In this document: piece by piece, positions 1-4,667 of the stretch
How positions within the stretch are numbered: position 1 is the stretch's first letter
How the letters are laid out: each line of letters begins with the position of its first letter
Made by a program: the position numbers and the translations under genes
The notes under the pieces: generated by a model
Seen by the model: only the letters and a program-made list of their open reading frames with translations
The model's database searches: none
What the model was told of the DNA's origin: nothing
Origin: an uncultured Bacilli bacterium
GTDB lineage: Bacteria > Bacillota_I > Bacilli_A > RF39 > UBA660
Direction of reading: 5' to 3'
NCBI GenBank assembly: GCA_934096715.1
Contig: CAKOMQ010000024.1
Span: 1-15,372 of the forward strand
Length of the DNA stretch: 15,372 bases

Positions 1-52
1 AAAAATTTCGGGCTAAAATTAATATCAATTATCTTCTTTTACTATCAAGATA

Positions 53-81
53 ATCATATCAAATTTGATTATGAATTGCAA
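53..81 (-). promoter_or_regulatory. Candidate promoter for a gene beyond the left edge
   Basis: On the minus strand a -35 box TTGCAA (76-81) and a -10 box TATGAT (53-58) are separated by 17 bases. Transcription would begin near 46 and leave the window to the left. The spacer contains the 12-base palindrome ATCAAATTTGAT (58-69), which could be an operator. No start codon with a ribosome binding site is visible before position 1, so the driven gene is unknown. The call rests on box similarity only. Confidence 0.4.
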
Positions 82-117
82 CAAAATAGTTAATATTTTA
101 CATAAATAAATGTATAA

Positions 118-861
118 TTAATACTCTCTAAAACCATGAGTATATAAGTAATTATTAACTTTCATTTCTAGTTCTTTACCTCGATATTTTCTTTTATACT
201 TGTTTATTGCCTTCTCTTTTTCTCTTTCATAAATACTTTCATCTACTTGAAAAGTATAATTATTTAGTATACTTACAATATCTTTATCAAAATAGCCTAG
301 ATTTTTTAAATTACTAAATATTCTATTTTTTAAATATAAACCAGAATATTTTTTATTATTTTTAATTTCTTTATTTATTATTTTATTTATTTTTTCTAGC
401 CATATAGAGTTATCTATAGTATCTAAGTAATCTAGTATATCTTCTTCTTTAAGTCCTAGTTTAATTAGATTATTTTTTATCTTATTTTGTCCATCCATTT
501 TTAAGTTAATTGAGTCATTAATAAAAGATTTTATATATAATGAATCATTTAGATAACCTTCGCTTCTTAATCTATTAATAGAATAATCTATACAATTAGA
601 AGGATAATCTTTATATTTCTTTCTTAGTTCTATTTCAGTTCTAAGTTTCTTAGTAATATATTTTAAACTATCATAATAAACAAAGTACTTTTCATTATCT
701 TTAGTTATTCCTTTTAAATCATTATCAGATATTTCTTTTTTTAATAGAAGATTATACTTTAAAATTATATCTTCATACAAAATAACACTTTCACCACTTG
801 AAAGTGTTATTTTATAACTGTTTGAGTTTTTCTTTTTATAGTTTACTATCTTCATATTCAC
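118..861 (-). CDS. recX: RecX family regulatory protein
   Basis: RecX binds RecA filaments and modulates recombination and SOS activity in the cytoplasm. The protein (about 247 residues) has an N-terminal segment ending in an acidic stretch like YEDIILKYNL. It is followed by the all-helical three-helix repeats typical of the family, with RTEIELRKK, then INRLRSEGYLNDSLYIKSFI, then KIKNNLIKLGLKEEDI. The length fits RecX of Gram-positive bacteria. The start is uncertain: GTG at 861 lies six bases after GGAG, ATG at 855 is twelve bases after it, and a GTG at 873 would overlap the GGAG. All three overlap the end of nrnA, implying translational coupling. A perfect 15-bp hairpin (779-813) lies inside the first codons and may attenuate the gene. 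It is the last gene of the ackA-nrnA-recX unit. Confidence 0.85.
   Translation of the reverse strand: MNMKIVNYKKKNSNSYKITLSSGESVILYEDIILKYNLLLKKEISDNDLKGITKDNEKYFVYYDSLKYITKKLRTEIELRKKYKDYPSNCIDYSINRLRSEGYLNDSLYIKSFINDSINLKMDGQNKIKNNLIKLGLKEEDILDYLDTIDNSIWLEKINKIINKEIKNNKKYSGLYLKNRIFSNLKNLGYFDKDIVSILNNYTFQVDESIYEREKEKAINKYKRKYRGKELEMKVNNYLYTHGFREY
779..813 (-). repeat. Perfect 15-bp inverted repeat in the 5' part of recX
   Basis: AAAATAACACTTTCA (779-793) is the exact reverse complement of 799-813, with a five-base loop between. Read on the minus strand the stem is followed by TTTTGTAT-like sequence, so the RNA would resemble an intrinsic terminator located 23 bases after the nrnA stop codon. 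It encodes the recX residues ITLSSGESVIL, so coding sequence and hairpin coincide. It may end most ackA-nrnA transcripts and lower recX expression. The U-tract is short, so read-through is expected. Confidence 0.6.
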
Positions 862-1795
862 GACAAGCTCCACTTAAATCATTAAATAACTCTAGTACTT
901 CTTCTCTGGTCTTAATTCTTGCTCCACTTGCAAAATTATGACCACCACCATTATGTTTATTAGCTATCTTATTAATAACTGGTCCCCTACTTCTAATACT
1001 TATTTTATATTGATTATTCTTTTTATCTTCAGTAGCAAAGCACCAAACATAAAAGTCTTCTATAAAGTTAAATTGATTAATTAAATTAGATGGAGTTGAT
1101 GCATCTACTCCAAATTCTTTAAGTACTTCATCAGTAATTATAATACTAGCAAATTTATTTTCATCTACTACTAAATTATTAGTAATATAAGCAATAAATT
1201 TATGTTCAGAAAGTGGTCTCATATATAACTTATCAAATAAATTAACAAATTCTATTTTAGATACATCTAGTAGTCTTTTGGTAGTTTCAAATGTAGATAT
1301 ACTTGTATTCTTTAAAGAGAATCTTTCACTATCACTAACTATTCCAAGAAATAAGTTTTCAGCAACTCTTTTAGTTATCTTTAATTTTGTTTCTAAGAGT
1401 AACTCTGCTACCATTTGACATGTACTGGATTTATTTATATCTACCCATTCATACTTAGCTTTAATATCTTCTTTAGGATGATGATCTATTTGCATAATAG
1501 CGTCATATTCTAAATTATCAATACCATCTATTCTATTCATATTAGGTACATCTAAGACAATTAATAAAGGATTATTTAAATTACTATAATCAACCCTATC
1601 TAAAATTCCAAAACATTTAAACTTAGCAACACTTGCTCCCACTGCATAAACATACTTATCAGGAAACGTTGCTAAAATAGAGTCTCTAAGTGCAATTTGA
1701 CTGCATAAAGCATCAGGGTCTGGTCCGACATGCCTTGCAATAACTATTTCATCATATTCTTTTATAGCTTTATAAAGTCCTTTTAAATTGTGCAT
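836..1795 (-). CDS. nrnA: DHH/DHHA1 phosphoesterase NrnA (nanoRNase / pAp phosphatase)
   Basis: NrnA is a cytoplasmic, Mn-dependent enzyme that degrades two- to five-base RNAs and, in Bacillus, also dephosphorylates 3'-phosphoadenosine 5'-phosphate. The 319-residue protein matches the family throughout. The metal-binding motifs are visible: RHVGPDPDA with H22, D26 and D28; LDVPN with D82; and DHH at 104-106. The C-terminal DHHA1 substrate-binding domain carries SIRSRGPVINKIA and the glycine-rich NGGGHNFASGA segment near residues 280-292. The ATG at 1795 follows GAAGG at a seven-base distance. The gene lies 22 bases after ackA without a terminator and overlaps recX, so the three are probably one transcript. 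The exact substrate preference (nanoRNA, pAp, or cyclic dinucleotide products such as pApA) cannot be told from sequence alone. Confidence 0.92.
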   Translation of the reverse strand: MHNLKGLYKAIKEYDEIVIARHVGPDPDALCSQIALRDSILATFPDKYVYAVGASVAKFKCFGILDRVDYSNLNNPLLIVLDVPNMNRIDGIDNLEYDAIMQIDHHPKEDIKAKYEWVDINKSSTCQMVAELLLETKLKITKRVAENLFLGIVSDSERFSLKNTSISTFETTKRLLDVSKIEFVNLFDKLYMRPLSEHKFIAYITNNLVVDENKFASIIITDEVLKEFGVDASTPSNLINQFNFIEDFYVWCFATEDKKNNQYKISIRSRGPVINKIANKHNGGGHNFASGARIKTREEVLELFNDLSGACREYEDSKL

Positions 1796-1817
1796 ATTTA
1801 TACCTTCGTTCTATTAT

Positions 1818-3008
1818 TTATTTTGTAATAATTTCCATTGTATCAAGAGCAATCATTAACTCTTCATCTGTTGGAATAACATACATAGGAATCTTACTAT
1901 CTTCTCCACTTATTAAAGTAGTTTTACCACGTACATTATTCTTTTCTAAATCAATAGTAACTCCTAAAGATTTAATACGACCTGCAATATTTATTCTTGT
2001 ATCGATACTATTTTCTCCAAGTCCTGCAGTAAATACAATTACATCAGCACCATCTAAAATATTATTATACATTGCAATATAATTAGCTACTCTTTGGCAG
2101 AACATATCTTGAGCAAGTTTACATCTTTCATTACCATTTTTGATTCCTTCTTCGATATCTCTTGAGTCACTACTAACTCCACTTACTCCTAAGAATCCAC
2201 TATTTTTATTTAAGTCATTAAATACTTCTTCAACTGTTTTATTTTCTTTTTCCATAATAAATGGAATAATACTTGCATCAAAGTCACCAACTCTTGTACC
2301 CATCATTAATCCAGCAAGTGGTGAGAATCCCATTGATGTATCAACAACCTTACCAGCGTTTATAGCACATATACTTGCTCCACTACCAATATGACAAGAT
2401 ATAATTTTTAAATTATCATTATTTAATAATTCACTTGTAGTTTTGGCAATATATCTATGACTTGTACCATGGAAGCCATATTTTCTAACTCCATATTTTG
2501 TATACCATTCATATGGAACTGGATAAATATATTCAGTTGGTTCCATAGTTTGATGGAACGCTGTATCAAAAACTGCAACCATTGGAGTTTCTGGCATTGC
2601 TTCCATGAATGCTCTTACACATGATAACATAGCTGGATTATGAAGTGGCGCTAAATCATTAAATTTTTCACATTCTTTTAATACTTCTTCAGTAATAAAA
2701 ACACTTTCTTTAAATTTGTCAGCACCATGAACTAGTCTATGTCCAACACCATCTATTTCATCTAAAGACTCAATAATATTATTTTCAAATAATTCATCTT
2801 TTAAAGTTTCAACACAGTCTAAATGATTGTTTAAACTTTTTTCTTTAGTTAATTTTTCTCCATTAATTTTAAGTGTATAAAAACTATCACTTAATCCAAC
2901 TTTTTGGAAATATCCGCTAATTAATTCCTTTCTTTCTGGTAATTCAATTACATTAAACTTTAATGAAGAACTACCTGCATTTACTGATAATATTTTCATT
3001 TTTTTCAT
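1818..3008 (-). CDS. ackA: Acetate kinase
   Basis: AckA interconverts acetyl phosphate plus ADP and acetate plus ATP, giving substrate-level ATP in fermentation. The 396-residue protein is full length for the ASKHA-fold family. It shows the N-terminal phosphate motif VNAGSSSLKF (N10), GHRLVHGA, VFDTAFHQTM, the KYGFHGTSHRYI segment, the adenosine-site HIGSGASI, the GVSSDSRDIE segment and the C-terminal PTDEELMIA. The start at 3008 lies only four bases after GAGG. A second ATG at 2999 gives the family-typical beginning MKILSVNAG but is thirteen bases away, so either could be used. No phosphotransacetylase gene is adjacent. It is separated from the upstream toxN by a terminator, so it needs its own promoter (a TATAAT lies at 3023-3028) or read-through. 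nrnA follows closely. Confidence 0.97.
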   Translation of the reverse strand: MKKMKILSVNAGSSSLKFNVIELPERKELISGYFQKVGLSDSFYTLKINGEKLTKEKSLNNHLDCVETLKDELFENNIIESLDEIDGVGHRLVHGADKFKESVFITEEVLKECEKFNDLAPLHNPAMLSCVRAFMEAMPETPMVAVFDTAFHQTMEPTEYIYPVPYEWYTKYGVRKYGFHGTSHRYIAKTTSELLNNDNLKIISCHIGSGASICAINAGKVVDTSMGFSPLAGLMMGTRVGDFDASIIPFIMEKENKTVEEVFNDLNKNSGFLGVSGVSSDSRDIEEGIKNGNERCKLAQDMFCQRVANYIAMYNNILDGADVIVFTAGLGENSIDTRINIAGRIKSLGVTIDLEKNNVRGKTTLISGEDSKIPMYVIPTDEELMIALDTMEIITK

Positions 3009-3022
3009 TTCACCTCTAACTA

Positions 3023-3028
3023 ATTATA
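3023..3028 (-). promoter_or_regulatory. Possible -10 box for ackA
   Basis: A perfect TATAAT on the minus strand directly follows the U-tract of the toxN terminator and would start transcription near 3016, right at the ackA ribosome binding site. No convincing -35 box exists at 16-18 bases, where the terminator stem lies. The alternative is that ackA depends on read-through from toxN. Confidence 0.3.
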
Positions 3029-3029
3029 C

Positions 3030-3058
3030 AAAAAAAATAGCAATAATGCTACTTTTTT
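3030..3058 (-). terminator. Intrinsic terminator after toxN
   Basis: On the minus strand AAAAAAGTAGCA, loop TTAT, then TGCTA followed by eight T form a stem of about 12 bp with one G-U pair and a strong U-tract, one base after the toxN stop codon. The A/T runs on both sides mean it could also act on the plus strand. It insulates the toxin locus from the ackA operon. Confidence 0.85.
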
Positions 3059-3059
3059 A

Positions 3060-3587
3060 CTAATTGTTTACAATTTCTTTAACTATGTTTTTATTATACT
3101 CAAGACATTTTTCTTCTAATAACTTAAAGTTACAACATCTTTTTCTAATATTAGGACTTAATTTATCATTAATATATCTTTGATACATAGTTTTAGCTCT
3201 ATTACGAACTTGAGTATCATTACGATTTAGCCAATATAATTGTTTTCTTAATAATTTACAATATCTAATTTCAATTTTATTAATATTATATATTTCTAAA
3301 TTAAGTATTTCTACATTATTTTCTAATACAGGCACCATATTATTAAAGTTAATAGCCCCCAAAATACCATTATCAATCTTTAGAAAGTCTAAGGTTGAGT
3401 GCATTTCAATATGTTTCTTTTTAGGACTAGTAAGTGGTGCATAATAATAAAAATCTTTAACTTTAAATAAAACACCTACATAAGGCCTTAATTCCTTTTC
3501 ATTATAATTATATGGTACAATATTATCAAATTGTCTTAAGTAATTACAATAATCAGCATCTAACCTAACCAAAACCAATTTTTCCAT
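3060..3587 (-). CDS. toxN: ToxN/AbiQ-family type III toxin endoribonuclease
   Basis: ToxN is an RNase of the Kid/MazF-like fold that cuts A-rich mRNA sites and processes its own antitoxin RNA. When free it stops growth, and in several hosts it gives abortive phage infection. The 175-residue protein has the family's key segments: an N-terminal strand followed by LRQFDNIVPYN, then RPYVGVLFKV (R34-V43), and the hallmark YYAPLTSPKKKH with T53, S54 and K56, which align with the active-site Thr/Ser/Lys of ToxN. The C-terminal half has YCKLLRKQLYWLNRN and the family-typical CCNFKLLEEKCLEYN ending. The length fits (about 165-175). GAAAGGAG at 3593-3600 gives a strong ribosome binding site. Directly upstream lie a terminator and three tandem toxI repeats, the diagnostic type III arrangement. 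It could belong to the related CptN group, but the motifs fit ToxN/AbiQ best. Confidence 0.92.
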   Translation of the reverse strand: MEKLVLVRLDADYCNYLRQFDNIVPYNYNEKELRPYVGVLFKVKDFYYYAPLTSPKKKHIEMHSTLDFLKIDNGILGAINFNNMVPVLENNVEILNLEIYNINKIEIRYCKLLRKQLYWLNRNDTQVRNRAKTMYQRYINDKLSPNIRKRCCNFKLLEEKCLEYNKNIVKEIVNN

Positions 3588-3625
3588 TTTAACTCCTTTC
3601 AGAAATATTTTTTACTGCTACAGAG

Positions 3626-3656
3626 AAAATTAAAACCAGAGTGAGCTCTCTAGTTT
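3626..3656 (-). terminator. Leaky terminator between toxI and toxN
   Basis: On the minus strand AAACTAGAG (3656-3648), a six-base loop AGCTCA, and CTCTGGTTT (3641-3633) form a nine-bp stem with one U-G pair, followed by the interrupted U-tract TAATTTT. In ToxIN loci such a terminator lies between the repeats and the toxin gene so that antitoxin RNA exceeds toxin mRNA. The AU-rich stem base and broken U-tract suggest partial read-through. Confidence 0.8.
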
Positions 3657-3663
3657 CTTTTTT

Positions 3664-3697
3664 AGGTTCCTGTCATGGCCGGAATCGCCGCTTTTTT
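3664..3697 (-). repeat. toxI repeat 3 (34 bases)
   Basis: The unit begins AAAAAAGCGGCGATTCCGG and ends CAGGAACCT. Stem 1 pairs G9-G10-C11 with G19-C20-C21, and stem 2 pairs T14-T15-C16-C17 with G28-G29-A30-A31 (numbering within the unit). The connecting loop is ATGACA. It is nearly identical to repeat 2. Confidence 0.9.
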
Positions 3698-3732
3698 CGG
3701 TTCCTGTTAATGGCCGGAATCGCCGCTTTTTT
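3698..3732 (-). repeat. toxI repeat 2 (35 bases)
   Basis: It is identical to repeat 3 through AAAAAAGCGGCGATTCCGG and CCAT. It differs by one extra base in the connecting loop (ATTAACA) and a final G instead of T. It keeps both pseudoknot stems. Confidence 0.9.
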
Positions 3733-3772
3733 AGGTTCCTCTTACATTTTGGTGGGAATCACCAGCTTTTTT
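3733..3772 (-). repeat. toxI repeat 1, divergent (40 bases)
   Basis: This promoter-proximal unit starts AAAAAAGCTGGTGATTCCC and ends AGGAACCT. Stem 1 is GGTG with CACC, so the C-G pair of repeats 2 and 3 is replaced by T-A, a compensatory change. Stem 2 (TTCC with GGAA) is unchanged. The connecting loop is 11 bases and contains GTAAGA, a copy of the 5' arm of the leader hairpin. Confidence 0.85.
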
Positions 3773-3802
3773 AACTAAGTAAGATCTCTCTTACGTATCT
3801 AT

Positions 3803-3831
3803 AATATACCACACATATTTTATCTTGTCTA
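3803..3831 (-). promoter_or_regulatory. Promoter of the toxI-toxN locus
   Basis: On the minus strand TAGACA (3826-3831) and TATATT (3803-3808) are separated by 17 bases. TGG directly before the -10 gives an extended -10 element, also found at rpmB here. Transcription would start near 3796, just before the leader hairpin. It is the only good promoter between the yneF terminator and toxI. Confidence 0.7.
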
Positions 3832-3867
3832 GTATTTTTGTGTATTATTTTAACTTTCCTATAAGAT

Positions 3868-3893
3868 AAAAAAAGCACTTCAATAAAATGCTT
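3868..3893 (-). terminator. Intrinsic terminator of the mscL-yneF operon
   Basis: On the minus strand AAGCATTT, loop TATTG, and AAGTGCTT form an eight-bp stem (one U-G pair) followed by five further T. It begins one base after the yneF stop codon and separates this operon from the toxin locus. Confidence 0.85.
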
Positions 3894-3894
3894 C

Positions 3895-4104
3895 TTATTT
3901 AAAACGATTCATTTGAGCCATAACTTGATTAATTTGTTTTTGACTAGGCTTTCTGCCCATACTACTCATCATAGCTTCGATCATTTTCTCATTAATTGGT
4001 GGATTCTTTGTTAAGTATTTTTTCATAAGAGTTCTAGCAATTAAGAACCCAATAATAATACCTATAACAAGACCAATTATTAAATATAATATTTGTGCTC
4101 CCAT
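3895..4104 (-). CDS. yneF: YneF-type small membrane protein (UPF0154)
   Basis: This 69-residue protein has one N-terminal membrane helix (about residues 4-23, rich in Ile, Leu and Gly) followed by a basic cytoplasmic tail. The tail segment KNPPINEKMIEAMMSSMGRKPSQKQINQVMAQM matches the UPF0154 family of Bacilli and Mollicutes, represented by YneF of Bacillus subtilis. The family's biochemical role is not established. The PPINE and GRKPSQKQIN blocks are the recognisable parts. The start at 4104 follows AGAAAGGA, which overlaps the stop codon of mscL, so the two genes are cotranscribed and probably coupled. A terminator follows immediately. Confidence 0.92.
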   Translation of the reverse strand: MGAQILYLIIGLVIGIIIGFLIARTLMKKYLTKNPPINEKMIEAMMSSMGRKPSQKQINQVMAQMNRFK

Positions 4105-4115
4105 AATAATCCTTT

Positions 4116-4517
4116 CTATTTATTATTTTTTAATAAATCTCTAATTTCCGTAAGTAATTTTATATCTTCACTTACAACTGGTTCTTCTTCCTTTTTATCT
4201 TCTTCTTCTTTTTTAGTTAGTTTATGAAGATCATTATTAATTTTATTAACAATTTTTACAATTATGAAAATACATATTGCAGTTATTAAGAAATCAATAA
4301 CACTTTGAATAAATGAACCATACATAATACTTGCATCTCCAATTGTAAACTTTAATGAAGAAAAATCTATTCCCCCAAAAAATACACCTAAAATTGGAGT
4401 AAAAATATTATTAACAAGTGATGTGACTATATTTGAGAAAGCTGCTCCAACTATTACACCAACTGCTAAGTCAAGAACATTACCCCTTGAAATAAACTCT
4501 TTAAATTCTTTTAACAT
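4116..4517 (-). CDS. mscL: Large-conductance mechanosensitive channel MscL
   Basis: MscL forms a homopentameric pore in the cytoplasmic membrane that opens under strong tension and releases solutes on osmotic downshock. The protein begins MLKEFKEFISRGNVLDLAVG, the family's amphipathic N-terminal helix. It then has the pore-lining first membrane helix (VGVIVGAAFSNIVTSLVNNIFTP), a short periplasmic loop around the FGGIDFSS segment, a second membrane helix (about residues 70-92) and a charged C-terminal helix rich in Lys and Glu that forms the cytoplasmic bundle. I chose ATG at 4517 because AGG lies eight bases upstream. The upstream ATG at 4523 and GTG at 4526 overlap or abut the ribosome binding site. 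The promoter is at 4536-4564, and yneF follows after 11 bases. Confidence 0.96.
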   Translation of the reverse strand: MLKEFKEFISRGNVLDLAVGVIVGAAFSNIVTSLVNNIFTPILGVFFGGIDFSSLKFTIGDASIMYGSFIQSVIDFLITAICIFIIVKIVNKINNDLHKLTKKEEEDKKEEEPVVSEDIKLLTEIRDLLKNNK

Positions 4518-4535
4518 ATTCATCACCTAAACAAA

Positions 4536-4564
4536 ATTATAATATAAAAGTTCTAAATAAGCAA
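4536..4564 (-). promoter_or_regulatory. Promoter of mscL-yneF
   Basis: On the minus strand TTGCTT (4559-4564) and a perfect TATAAT (4536-4541) are 17 bases apart. Transcription would start near 4529, directly at the ribosome binding site, so the leader is very short. The -35 box lies just past the stop codon of the putative small ORF. Confidence 0.65.
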
Positions 4565-4565
4565 A

Positions 4566-4658
4566 TTACTTAAGTTTACTCATATCTTTTACAGTAATAA
4601 TTATACCAATAATATTTATAGCTATAGATGCTCCTAGTAATATACCACTATAATTCAT
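4566..4658 (-). CDS. Putative 30-residue single-pass membrane peptide
   Basis: This ORF sits in the gap between mutL and mscL. It starts with ATG at 4658, seven bases after AGGA; that AGGA overlaps the mutL stop codon, so it looks translationally coupled to mutL. It ends with TAA at 4566-4568. The peptide begins MNYSGILLGASIAINIIGI and ends in VKDMSKLK. Residues 5-23 form one hydrophobic helix, followed by a short basic tail, which predicts an N-out, C-in small membrane protein. I do not recognise a family. It fills the space between mutL and the mscL promoter almost exactly. A chance ORF in AT-rich DNA is possible, but the ribosome binding site and clean membrane segment argue for a real gene. 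Confidence 0.45.
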   Translation of the reverse strand: MNYSGILLGASIAINIIGIIITVKDMSKLK

Positions 4659-4667
4659 TTCTTCATC

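Larger units (their letters stand above)
3657..3796 (-). ncRNA. toxI: toxI antitoxin RNA precursor (three tandem pseudoknot repeats)
   Basis: This is the RNA antitoxin of the type III system. The predicted transcript starts near 3796 with a short hairpin (3779-3794), then runs through three direct repeats of 40, 35 and 34 bases, each opening with AAAAAAG, plus a fourth AAAAAAG at 3657-3663 that closes the last unit. Such A-rich junctions are where ToxN enzymes cut their antitoxin. Within each unit an H-type pseudoknot can be drawn: stem 1 pairs GGY with RCC, and stem 2 pairs TTCC, in the loop of stem 1, with a later GGAA. Known ToxI RNAs have about three to five repeats of 34-36 bases, which agrees. 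The RNA has no open reading frame of interest. Exact ends are inferred from the promoter and terminator. Confidence 0.88.

Noticed and set aside
2140..2394. Plus-strand ORF of 84 codons
   Set aside because: It lies wholly antisense to conserved ackA sequence, has no ribosome binding site and no recognisable domain.
3657..3772. Tandem repeats as a small CRISPR array
   Set aside because: The units are directly contiguous with no unique spacers, they vary in length, no cas gene is present, and they sit just upstream of a ToxN gene, which explains them fully.
3661..3772. Series of intrinsic terminators on the plus strand (GC-rich segments followed by six T)
   Set aside because: On the plus strand each T run follows GCCGC or CAGC, but the potential stems are only about three bp, and no plus-strand gene lies upstream. 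The minus-strand pseudoknot reading fits better.
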